A stretch of DNA of 64,000 nucleotides, taken from NCBI GenBank assembly GCA_002342065.1, contig DDPF01000012.1:310001-374000 (forward strand), given 5' to 3'. Origin of the DNA: Bacteroidetes bacterium UBA2475. GTDB lineage: Bacteria; Bacteroidota; Bacteroidia; B-17B0; Aurantibacillaceae. Shown in pieces: positions 54,619-62,561 of this stretch. The translations under genes and the position numbers were made by a program. Positions within the stretch are counted from its first letter, which is position 1, and the number at the start of each line of letters is the position of its first letter. The notes under the pieces are model-generated. The model did no database searches. It saw nothing but the letters and a program-made list of their open reading frames with translations, and was not told the origin of the DNA.

Positions 54619-55809
54619 TTATTTTTTAAACTTCAATGCAAAATGCAGTCCGCCATTATTCTTAAACAAATATTCTGCATCTAATTGCCCGGCAAGCGAT
54701 CGTATTAGCTCCATCCCTAGTGAGCCATTTGTTTCAGTATTTATTTTTCCCGGACCGTTATCTTTAAATTCAAGAACAAGTGATTCATTAATTTCTTTAA
54801 GATCTATATTAACGTTTAATTTTATTCCTGGCCTTTGCGCATGCTTAAATGAATTTGTAATTAATTCGTTCACTATTAAACCACATGGAATGGCTTGGGT
54901 TATATTTAAACTAACAGCTGGTGCTTTCATCTCAAACTCAACTTTTTCTTTTCCACCTATCGAGTTAACCAATTCCTGAACAAGATCTTCTAGGTACTCT
55001 TTAAAATTTAGATTATCTACGTTATTGCTATTGTATATTTTAGTGTGTACCAACGCCATCGAAAAAACGAGGTTTCTGCATTCCTCAAGTGCATTCTGAG
55101 CTTCTATGGATGTAGTTGAATTTTTTTTAAGGTTTAAAAGGCTGGTCACAATATTTAGGTTATTTTTTACCCTGTGAAATAGTTCCGCCAGTAATATCTC
55201 TTTTTGTTGCAAAGCACTTTTTAATTGCTCTTCCTGCTTTATTGCTTCCACCGAAATAATACACATAAATCCTATCGAAGTAAAAAAAGCAAAAAATATA
55301 TTAATGTATTTAACAGATTCAATTATCTGTGGGCTAACATTTACGTGGACTAAATTAAGTTTATAAGATACAAGCATGCTGATGACTGATAACATACACA
55401 ATATCAAAAGAACAACTAAATGAATGTACATTTCTTTTCTGCCAACCATTTGTATTATGCCAAGTATTAAAGGAAAATAATAAAGAAAAGCAAATGACTG
55501 CACCCCCATTTTTACTGATAGAAAATAAAAAAGAAAACAACCAATAAATGTAAACAGATACATGGCAGGTATATACCCATACTTACTATTTAAAAAGAAA
55601 ACAAGTGGTGCTAATGCCAATACAACTGCACATTCAAAAACAGAATTGTAATATCCAATAGAGGTAAAAATAATCAGTACAGCAATAACATTAAAAATTC
55701 CAAGTAAAGCTGATAAGTTGAGTTTCCTGGTAAGATGAGATTCCCAGGGCTGGTAATTTTTTTTGATCCCTACATTGATAATTAAATTAAAAAAAAATTT
55801 AGTTGACAT
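54619..55809 (-). CDS. Membrane sensor histidine kinase (HisKA_2 type)
   Basis: The 396-residue kinase has about six N-terminal transmembrane helices (about 30-190), so it lacks a large external sensor domain. A short coil leads to a HisKA_2 dimerisation domain with phosphoacceptor His212 (ELFHRVKNNLNIVTSLL). The HATPase_c domain has VNELITNSFKHA and EFKDNGPGK. Kinases of this type usually pair with LytTR or other stand-alone regulators in Bacteroidota. None is next to it. It is 2 bases upstream of no partner on its own strand but follows the S41 peptidase closely. Confidence 0.9.
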   Translation of the reverse strand: MSTKFFFNLIINVGIKKNYQPWESHLTRKLNLSALLGIFNVIAVLIIFTSIGYYNSVFECAVVLALAPLVFFLNSKYGYIPAMYLFTFIGCFLFYFLSVKMGVQSFAFLYYFPLILGIIQMVGRKEMYIHLVVLLILCMLSVISMLVSYKLNLVHVNVSPQIIESVKYINIFFAFFTSIGFMCIISVEAIKQEEQLKSALQQKEILLAELFHRVKNNLNIVTSLLNLKKNSTTSIEAQNALEECRNLVFSMALVHTKIYNSNNVDNLNFKEYLEDLVQELVNSIGGKEKVEFEMKAPAVSLNITQAIPCGLIVNELITNSFKHAQRPGIKLNVNIDLKEINESLVLEFKDNGPGKINTETNGSLGMELIRSLAGQLDAEYLFKNNGGLHFALKFKK

Positions 55810-55811
55810 AA

Positions 55812-57278
55812 TTATTTTTTGGCATCTATTAATTCCTTCACTTTAAGAATATCAAGATCCTTTTTATTTAAGATATCTTTCATGGTATATTCTGTTACGT
55901 GATCCGGCATAATACCACGCCCGGTAATTTTAGGAGACACATCATGCACAATTCTAAACGCAGGCATGCGTATCTTTATCTTTGTGTTTGGTAATGTATA
56001 GTAAGGTGTAATACCCGCGTTACAACCTTCCAAGGCTCCTGAAGTTTCTTCGCCAATAAAAACTGTCTGTTTATTTACTTTTAAATACGCGGCAACAAGG
56101 CAGGATGCTGAAAAAGAACCTCCATTTATAAGCACAAAGATCTTTTTATCATAATGGTATTTTTTACGTGGTTTTATGGTGTAAATAAAGTTATCGGTAT
56201 CGTTAATGGCTCTCTTCTTGGATATAATAGCAAAACCAAAACGCATTAACTTAAAGAATACGTTTCCTCTGGTATATTTTTTGTAAGGATAACTTTTTAA
56301 TGGTGTTCGTAATGTCTGCGTTTGTGTAGTATCGATCAAATAACTTAATAAATTATAACTGTTCTCTAAACTGCCGCCACCATTATTACGAAGGTCAATG
56401 ATCAGGTTCTCTGTTTTATTCTTTTTTAATTTTCTGAATATTCTTCGATAAGCTTTATTTGTACGTTTTCTCGAGAAAGCTGCTATTTTTAAATGCAGCG
56501 TTTTATTTTGGTCATCTAAATATTTGTACTGCATTTTTGCCTTACGGTACCGCGTAAATAAACTATCTGTTTTTGATCCAAATGGAATATTTGGGATACT
56601 TTTGGTTTTAAATGCGGCATACTTTAGAGTCTTTATTGTTTTGCCCGCTATGTACTTAACGGTAAAGGTATCGGGCCGACCAAACAACGAATGATAAAAT
56701 GAATTAAATCCTGACTGGATATAATGATCCTTACCTGTTTGATTAAAGCCGTCTGTACTAATAAAGCGTTTACAGTAACGCAACATAGAATCAACTGTAA
56801 TTCCATTTATCTCAATTATTTCTGTACCTTTTTTTAAAAGTGTATCTTTTTTCTTATTAAATGAGGCCAATACAAATACCTTATTTTTAATTGGAATAAA
56901 AAAGTAGGGTGAATAATTGTGCTTATGCTTTACAATTTCTTTATAGTATGCCTTCGATTGTAGTGCTTCTGTATGGCCGCAGTGGATCTCATCTATCAAA
57001 AGTTTTATCTTTATCCTGAATTCTTTTTGGTTAACACTATCATTCAACTCATTTATAAGATCATCAAACAACTTAGTGTAAAAATTTCTGCTGTTATAAA
57101 TGCCAATTGCAGGATGCATGGCAAGTGTTACCTTTTTCAGTACCTCCGCATCCGCTTTTAATTGTAAAGGTGAATATTTTTTAACCAGTATGGATTCTTT
57201 TTTAGACTGCGAAAAACTATGCAGACCGTAAAAAAAAACTAAAAAAATAATAAGTAAAACTGGTCTCAAAAATGGCAT
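55812..57278 (-). CDS. S41-family peptidase, secreted
   Basis: I choose the ATG at 57278 (MPFLRPVLLIIFLVFFYG, a clean signal peptide) instead of the longer frame to 57386, which would run into the divergent gene. The product of about 488 residues has the C-terminal-processing peptidase domain: LIIDLRNNGGG, then INGGSFSAS with the nucleophile Ser, and EETSGALEGCNAG. The usual PDZ domain is not obvious. Substrates are probably envelope proteins or peptides. It starts 31 bases from the divergent dehydrogenase gene and ends 2 bases before the histidine kinase gene, so those two are likely cotranscribed. Confidence 0.87.
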   Translation of the reverse strand: MPFLRPVLLIIFLVFFYGLHSFSQSKKESILVKKYSPLQLKADAEVLKKVTLAMHPAIGIYNSRNFYTKLFDDLINELNDSVNQKEFRIKIKLLIDEIHCGHTEALQSKAYYKEIVKHKHNYSPYFFIPIKNKVFVLASFNKKKDTLLKKGTEIIEINGITVDSMLRYCKRFISTDGFNQTGKDHYIQSGFNSFYHSLFGRPDTFTVKYIAGKTIKTLKYAAFKTKSIPNIPFGSKTDSLFTRYRKAKMQYKYLDDQNKTLHLKIAAFSRKRTNKAYRRIFRKLKKNKTENLIIDLRNNGGGSLENSYNLLSYLIDTTQTQTLRTPLKSYPYKKYTRGNVFFKLMRFGFAIISKKRAINDTDNFIYTIKPRKKYHYDKKIFVLINGGSFSASCLVAAYLKVNKQTVFIGEETSGALEGCNAGITPYYTLPNTKIKIRMPAFRIVHDVSPKITGRGIMPDHVTEYTMKDILNKKDLDILKVKELIDAKK

Positions 57279-57284
57279 AAATGT

Positions 57285-57292
57285 TATCTTTG
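57285..57292 (+). promoter_or_regulatory. TATCTTTG -7 element of the dehydrogenase gene
   Basis: An exact TAnnTTTG lies 17 bases before the ATG at 57310, within a 31-bp divergent gap. No clear -33 element is seen. The leader would be about 11 bases. Confidence 0.4.
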
Positions 57293-57309
57293 TAAAAATA
57301 CAAAATAGA

Positions 57310-58515
57310 ATGCAAAAAATTAAAATTGGCGTGTTACGCGAAGAAAAAAGTCCGCCAGACAAGCGCGTACCCCTTACACCACTCATTTGTGCAGATCTTA
57401 CCCGAAAATACCCGAATATTGAAATTGTAGTACAGCCAAGTAAAATAAGGTGCTACAGCGATGAAGAGTACATTTCTTTTGGGATAACCTTACAGGAAGA
57501 CCTTAAGGACTGTGACATCTTAATGGGCGTTAAAGAGGTGCCTCTTGAGTTGATCATCCCCGGTAAAAAATACTTTTTCTTTTCGCATACTATTAAAAAA
57601 CAAAGCCACAACCAAAAATTGATGAAAGCTTTGCTTGCGAAGAAGATAGAGATGATAGATTATGAAACCTTAGCTGATAAGAACCATAACCGTATTATTG
57701 GCTTTGGCCGCTATGCCGGTGTTGTAGGTGCGTATAACGGTATTTTAGGCTATGGTTTAAAATACGATCTGTTCCGTTTAAAACCTGCTAATCTTTGTCG
57801 CGACAGGGCAGAAATGGAAGAAGAATTAAAACGTGTAAAATTGCCCAATATAAAAATTGCCTTAACGGGTGGTGGCCGTGTTGCCAACGGTGTAATTGAA
57901 ACCTTAAGTGCTTTAAGAATAAGAAAGGTTACGCCTGAAGAATTTTTAATGGCCTCTTTTCGTGAACCGGTTTATTGTCAATTGAATCCAAGAGATTATG
58001 TTGAAAGACCAAACGATCATAACTTTGACCTGAACGATTTTTTTAAACACCCTGAACATTTTGTTTCTAAATTCCCGGCGTTTACAAAAGTGACCGATCT
58101 TTATATCTCATCACATTATTGGGACCCACGTTCGCCAAAGATGTTTACACACGCCGATATGAAAGAAGCGGATTTTCACGTTTCGGTAATTGCCGATATT
58201 ACCTGCGATCTGGAAGGCTCGGTACCTACTACATTGCGTTCTAGTACCATCAGCCAACCTTTTTATGGTTACAATATTGTAAGTGGAAAAGAAGATCTTC
58301 CTTTTAATAAAGATACCATTTGTATTATGGCAGTTGATAATTTGCCTTGCGAATTACCACGCGATGCCAGCGATGATTTTGGAAAGGACCTAACGGAAAG
58401 AGTATTGCCGCATATAATTGGTGAAGATCCTGACAAAGTAATTGAACGCGCAACAATTTGTAAAGACGGAAAGCTGATGGAAAATTATGAATACTTAAGC
58501 GATTACGCTTATTAA
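57310..58515 (+). CDS. Saccharopine dehydrogenase-like/alanine dehydrogenase superfamily enzyme
   Basis: The 401-residue protein begins KIGVLREEKSPPDKRVPLTP, the signature of the AlaDH/PNT and lysine-forming saccharopine dehydrogenase superfamily. FFFSHTIKKQSHNQ and GRYAGVVGAYNG match the saccharopine-type active-site region, and IALTGGGRVANGVIETL is the NAD-binding Rossmann loop. The SVIADITCDLEGSVPTT motif is typical. Such enzymes reversibly oxidise saccharopine to lysine and 2-oxoglutarate, but Bacteroidota members are mostly untested, so the substrate is uncertain. It has a strong terminator and no clear partner. Confidence 0.82.
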   Translation: MQKIKIGVLREEKSPPDKRVPLTPLICADLTRKYPNIEIVVQPSKIRCYSDEEYISFGITLQEDLKDCDILMGVKEVPLELIIPGKKYFFFSHTIKKQSHNQKLMKALLAKKIEMIDYETLADKNHNRIIGFGRYAGVVGAYNGILGYGLKYDLFRLKPANLCRDRAEMEEELKRVKLPNIKIALTGGGRVANGVIETLSALRIRKVTPEEFLMASFREPVYCQLNPRDYVERPNDHNFDLNDFFKHPEHFVSKFPAFTKVTDLYISSHYWDPRSPKMFTHADMKEADFHVSVIADITCDLEGSVPTTLRSSTISQPFYGYNIVSGKEDLPFNKDTICIMAVDNLPCELPRDASDDFGKDLTERVLPHIIGEDPDKVIERATICKDGKLMENYEYLSDYAY

Positions 58516-58532
58516 TAAATACTATTAAATTG

Positions 58533-58568
58533 AAAGGCCACATAAATTAATTTATGTGGCCTTTTTTT
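58533..58568. terminator. Strong terminator between convergent dehydrogenase and phaC genes
   Basis: The stem aaaggccacataaa / tttatgtggccttt has a 4-base loop and is followed by T residues on the plus strand. The A-rich left side may also serve phaC. Confidence 0.88.
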
Positions 58569-58584
58569 ATTTCTTAATTAAGAT

Positions 58585-59634
58585 CTATTTATCTCTTTTC
58601 TTTAGCCACTCAGTAACTGTAGGCGCTAATTCTTTTTGAGATTTACCACCAACAAATACGCCAATATGGCCGCCTTTAAAACTGTATAGTTCTTTGTCTT
58701 TGCTACCCACAAGATCGTTTAAAGGAATTGTAGCTGCAGGAGGAACCAAATGATCTTCGGTAGCATAAATATTTAATAATGGAGAAGTAAGATTTTTTAA
58801 ATTCACTTTTTTACCGCCAACTTCTAATTCGCCTTTAGCTAGTTTGTTTTGCTGGTAGAGTTCTTTCATAAACTGACGGAAACATTCGCCTGCCTGATCA
58901 GGACTTTCGCTGATCCATTTTTCCATGCGTAAAAAGTTCATCAGTTTATCTTTGTCATCCAAACTATTGTTCAATGTTTGTTGTTTCTGAACTTTCATCA
59001 TAGGTTTCAACATATCAAAACCCTGGTTTAAAAAATCGCCGGGAACAAGGCCATGATTGGCATCCACCAATTTGTCAAAATCCATATCCCTACTCCACTT
59101 AAATAATAAACCATCGTTAGTACTAAAGTCTATTGGAGTTACATGCGTAACAAGATTTTTTACTTTGTTAGGGAAAAGAGAAGAATAAATAACACTTAAT
59201 GTTCCACCCTGACAAATACTTAAAATATTTATTTTATCGAGACGATTTTTTTTGCGGATAAAATCAACACAATTATTTATGTAACCATTTACATAATCAT
59301 CCATGCTTAAATACCTGTCGCCCTTAGTTGGGTATCCCCAATCAATTAAATACACATCAAAACCCGCGTTTATTAAATTTTTAATATAACTGCGGTCTGG
59401 TTGTATATCCAACATCTTATACGTGTTTACCAAAGCATACACTATTAAGATGGGGGTTTTAAATGTTGGATCAGTATCGCGGTTATAACGGTATAAGGTT
59501 AATTTATCTTCGTTATAAACTGCAGTTTTTGGAGAGGTCGCAATTTCTACGGTATCAATATGTTTTAAAGTATCGTAACTCTTCAAAATTTTCTGGCTCA
59601 TATCGGCCATTTCTTTTATGATATCTGTTTCCAT
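58585..59634 (-). CDS. phaC: Class III poly(R)-hydroxyalkanoate synthase subunit PhaC
   Basis: PhaC polymerises (R)-hydroxyacyl-CoA into PHA granules. The 349-residue length is that of class III enzymes, which need PhaE. The alpha/beta-hydrolase core shows FDVYLIDWGYPTKGDR and the active-site box SICQGG with nucleophile Cys141. The catalytic Asp lies in IYATEDHLVPP and the His in FKGGHIGVFVG. The first Gly of the usual GxCxG box is Ser here. It lies downstream of phaE, separated by a strong hairpin. No phaA or phaB genes lie next to it. Confidence 0.95.
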   Translation of the reverse strand: METDIIKEMADMSQKILKSYDTLKHIDTVEIATSPKTAVYNEDKLTLYRYNRDTDPTFKTPILIVYALVNTYKMLDIQPDRSYIKNLINAGFDVYLIDWGYPTKGDRYLSMDDYVNGYINNCVDFIRKKNRLDKINILSICQGGTLSVIYSSLFPNKVKNLVTHVTPIDFSTNDGLLFKWSRDMDFDKLVDANHGLVPGDFLNQGFDMLKPMMKVQKQQTLNNSLDDKDKLMNFLRMEKWISESPDQAGECFRQFMKELYQQNKLAKGELEVGGKKVNLKNLTSPLLNIYATEDHLVPPAATIPLNDLVGSKDKELYSFKGGHIGVFVGGKSQKELAPTVTEWLKKRDK

Positions 59635-59662
59635 AATTTAAATTTTGTATGACTAATATAAA

Positions 59663-59702
59663 CAAAAAAAGCCGCCCTGCAAACACACAAACGGACGGCT
59701 TT
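59663..59702 (-). terminator. Terminator or attenuator hairpin between phaE and phaC
   Basis: On the minus strand AAAAGCCGTCC pairs with GGGCGGCTTTT (11 bp, one U-G) around a 15-base loop, followed by further T residues. It lies 22 bases after the phaE stop and 29 bases before the phaC start. Confidence 0.8.
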
Positions 59703-59723
59703 TAGGGTTCTTAGCTATAAGGA

Positions 59724-61094
59724 CTATTTTTTCTTGTTTTTAGAGTTTTTTTCTTCGTCAAACACTTCAACACTAGCGGCATTTTGTATTGCTAACTTTG
59801 TTTGAAGATCTTTAACTTGTTTCTTTAGATCATAAACAGCTTTTTGCATTTCTTCAACTTCTGATTTAAAAACTACAGGGTAATTTTCAAACACTTGCTC
59901 AAATTGAGTTTCGAAATGTTTTTTAACGTCCATGCTTAAGTTTAAAGCCTCTGCTTTTACTTTGCTAAATTCGTCAGTAGCGAATAACTCAGTAAATAAT
60001 TGCTCGTTTACTTTTACCCACTCATTATACATTTCTTGTGCGTTAGGCACTTTAGAAAGATCTGCAGGATTTTTAAATTTCTCAGCATATTGTTGAGCTA
60101 TTTTTTCTACACTTTTTTGAGTGGTAGCTTGTAATTGCATTTGCAATTCTGATTGTTTAATGCTGTACTCAGTCATTTTATCCATTAAAGCAATAGTAGC
60201 TTCAACGTTTTCTTTTTCTTTTCCAGGATTAGCTAATTTTAATAGCGGCTCAAAAGTTTTACCAAATACATTTTGTGCTTTGTTATAAAACTCTTTTAAG
60301 TTAGCTAAGTTTGAAGAATCACCTGCAAATGCATTTGGAAATTCTTTAGACATATTTTGCACTTGCGCATAATATTCTTTAGCTAAATTATTGTTGTTTG
60401 TAAAAAAGCCTTGTACTTGTTTCATACCGTTATCATAAACTTCTTTTAAAGAAGCACCGTTATAAAAATTACCAAACATTTGTTTAGTTAAATTGCTATA
60501 ACTATCAGCAGTGAAATAATTTTTAAAAGCCTCCATGTTAAATTGGCCTTTTTTCATTGCTTCAGACATTGGCTGAAAAAACTCTTGCATTTTAGCATAA
60601 TTTTGAGTGCCTTGAACAAAGTTTGAAAAAACGTCTTTGTTAAAACCGCCATTCATGTTTTTTGACATTGAGTCGTAAGATGAATTTAAAGTATTCATCC
60701 ATGAATTATAAATGTTTGTAAAAGCAGTATTTGTTTGACCAAAATTGCTCATATAATCTTGTGGCGTTTTACCAAAGCTTTGGAAACTGTTATTAATGCT
60801 CTGATTAAAATCAGCCATTTGCTTTGCAGCAGCAGATTGTTGGTTAAACCAATTCTTGAAAAATTCCTGAGGATTATTTTCACCTGAATTAAACATGTTT
60901 GCAGATGATTGTTGCATTCCGTTTAAAATTGACATTTGTTTCTCTAACCATTCTTTATAAATAGTTTGTCCTTCGTTAGTAATATTACCGTTAGTAATTG
61001 CAGCTTGCATTTTTTTTGCAGAGTCCATCCAGGTATTTAAATACTGTGTTTGGGTCTCAACCATGTTGTCGATAAACGGGTTTGTTGTTTTCAT
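59724..61094 (-). CDS. phaE: PHA synthase subunit PhaE
   Basis: PhaE activates class III PhaC. The 456-residue protein is Asn/Gln/Met-rich and mostly helical, with WMDSAKKMQAA, EWLEKQMSILNGMQQ and FFKNWFNQQSAAAKQMADF near the N-terminus. The conserved PhaE region is near the C-terminus (VPNAQEMYNEWVKVNEQLF, about 345-365). It ends in a coiled coil and a Lys-rich tail. It is somewhat longer than typical PhaE. The upstream gene phaE and downstream phaC flank a terminator-like hairpin, which may keep PhaE in excess. Confidence 0.9.
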   Translation of the reverse strand: MKTTNPFIDNMVETQTQYLNTWMDSAKKMQAAITNGNITNEGQTIYKEWLEKQMSILNGMQQSSANMFNSGENNPQEFFKNWFNQQSAAAKQMADFNQSINNSFQSFGKTPQDYMSNFGQTNTAFTNIYNSWMNTLNSSYDSMSKNMNGGFNKDVFSNFVQGTQNYAKMQEFFQPMSEAMKKGQFNMEAFKNYFTADSYSNLTKQMFGNFYNGASLKEVYDNGMKQVQGFFTNNNNLAKEYYAQVQNMSKEFPNAFAGDSSNLANLKEFYNKAQNVFGKTFEPLLKLANPGKEKENVEATIALMDKMTEYSIKQSELQMQLQATTQKSVEKIAQQYAEKFKNPADLSKVPNAQEMYNEWVKVNEQLFTELFATDEFSKVKAEALNLSMDVKKHFETQFEQVFENYPVVFKSEVEEMQKAVYDLKKQVKDLQTKLAIQNAASVEVFDEEKNSKNKKK

Positions 61095-61103
61095 TGTTTT
61101 CTA

Positions 61104-61125
61104 TTATTATATTGTTATTATATTG
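61104..61125. repeat. Two perfect 11-bp direct repeats just upstream of phaE
   Basis: ttattatattg occurs at 61104-61114 and 61115-61125, starting 10 bases before the phaE ATG. The remaining 61126-61311 stretch shows no clear gene. A CACGTG hexamer lies at about 61171-61176. Confidence 0.7.
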
Positions 61126-61311
61126 TTAATCAGTTATTTGTATGTAATCAATTGAAATTCAGTTTTTTACACGTGTTTTTCTAATCCGGTGCAAATATCG
61201 GCAATTAATCGGTCAAAAACCAAACTTTGTCGATTAAATAATTGTTAAAATAATAAAAAGGCATGTTTAACGATTTAGATTAAGCTATTTAACCCAGATT
61301 TTTAAATATAA

Positions 61312-61319
61312 TACCTTTG
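61312..61319 (+). promoter_or_regulatory. TACCTTTG -7 element of queG
   Basis: An exact TAnnTTTG ends 5 bases before the TTG start at 61325, placing transcription start at or next to the start codon. No clear -33 element is seen. Confidence 0.42.
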
Positions 61320-61324
61320 CGCTA

Positions 61325-62248
61325 TTGAGTTTAACGGTAAATAACTATTCAGGTTTCATAAAAAAGGAGGCAAAACGACTTGGTTTTGATTTTTGTGGAA
61401 TAAGTAAGGCTGAATTTTTAGTTGAAGAAGCGCCACGCCTTGAAAAATGGCTGAAAGAAAATAAACATGGCCAAATGGCCTACATGCAAAATTATTTTGA
61501 TAAACGTTTAGATCCGCGTTTATTGGTTGATGGTGCAAAGTCGGTTGTCTCTTTATTATACAATTATTATCCTGAACAAAAACAAAATGAGACTGCACCA
61601 AAAATAAGTAAGTATGCTTTTGGAACAGACTATCATGAAGTAATAAAAGATAAATTAAATGAGTTTTTATTTTCCTTAAAACAAGAGATAGGAAATATTT
61701 CAGGACGCGCATTTGTAGATAGTGCTCCGGTAATGGATAAAGTGTGGGCTGCAAAAAGTGGTTTAGGATGGATAGGAAAGAATAGTAATTTAATTAATAA
61801 AGAAAATGGCTCTTTCTTTTTTATTGCCGAATTAATTATAGATGTGGAACTGGAATACGATGGGCCAATAAAAGATTATTGCGGCACCTGCACCAAATGT
61901 ATTGATGCCTGCCCTACCGATGCTATTGTTGCACCTTATGTTGTAGACGGAAGCAAATGCATTAGTTATTTAACTATTGAGCTAAAAGAAAATATTCCAA
62001 CCGAATTTAAAGACAAAATGGATGGATGGGCTTTTGGCTGCGATGTATGCCAGGATGTTTGTCCATGGAATAGTTTTAGTGCACCACATTCAGAAACAAA
62101 ATTCAAAAATACTAACGGTTTGCTCAATTATACAGAAGCCGAATGGAATGATATTACCGAAGAAACGTTTAATACTATTTTTAAGAACTCGGCGGTTAAA
62201 CGAACAAAATACAAAGGCTTAAAAAGGAATTTGATGTTTTTGAAATAA
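61325..62248 (+). CDS. queG: Epoxyqueuosine reductase
   Basis: QueG performs the last step of queuosine tRNA modification, reducing epoxyqueuosine with cobalamin and two [4Fe-4S] clusters. The 307-residue product has the family N-terminus (IKKEAKRLGFDFCGISKAEF), GRAFVDSAPVMDKVWAAKSG, and the ferredoxin clusters CGTCTKCIDACP and CDVCQDVCPWN. No ATG or GTG precedes the conserved N-terminus, so the TTG at 61325 is the best start. The C-terminal HEAT-like extension of some QueG proteins is short here (VKRTKYKGLKRN). It has its own promoter and no operon partner. Confidence 0.94.
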   Translation: MSLTVNNYSGFIKKEAKRLGFDFCGISKAEFLVEEAPRLEKWLKENKHGQMAYMQNYFDKRLDPRLLVDGAKSVVSLLYNYYPEQKQNETAPKISKYAFGTDYHEVIKDKLNEFLFSLKQEIGNISGRAFVDSAPVMDKVWAAKSGLGWIGKNSNLINKENGSFFFIAELIIDVELEYDGPIKDYCGTCTKCIDACPTDAIVAPYVVDGSKCISYLTIELKENIPTEFKDKMDGWAFGCDVCQDVCPWNSFSAPHSETKFKNTNGLLNYTEAEWNDITEETFNTIFKNSAVKRTKYKGLKRNLMFLK

Positions 62249-62561
62249 TTCTAGGTCATCACGGTCAATTATAGTAGCGACTTCTGATATGTACCTTGCG
62301 AAAAGCTTTTATATAACTATACATTTGAAAAACGGATTTTAGGGTCAATATGCGGACTACACTGTGTTTTGGTTTATAATTAGTGCAGTTGTAACTAAAC
62401 TTTCCTTTATATAAAGACCTTTACAATTATAATTATTTAACATTAATAATATTCTGCATAAAGATTTTGATTTGTAATCGATTTATCTTAACTTAACATT
62501 CACGTTTAAAGACTGGTCTAGTTAAGAAAAACTTATTTGTTAACCTTAAAATAATATTAAA
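62249..62561. other. Intergenic region with no recognised feature
   Basis: This 313-bp AT-rich stretch between queG and the 62562 gene has no open frame of note, no hairpin terminator and no convincing TAnnTTTG promoter that I could see. Confidence 0.5.

Noticed and set aside
57279..57386. Longer N-terminus for the S41 peptidase
   Set aside because: The extension would overlap the divergent dehydrogenase gene. The internal ATG at 57278 begins a normal signal peptide.
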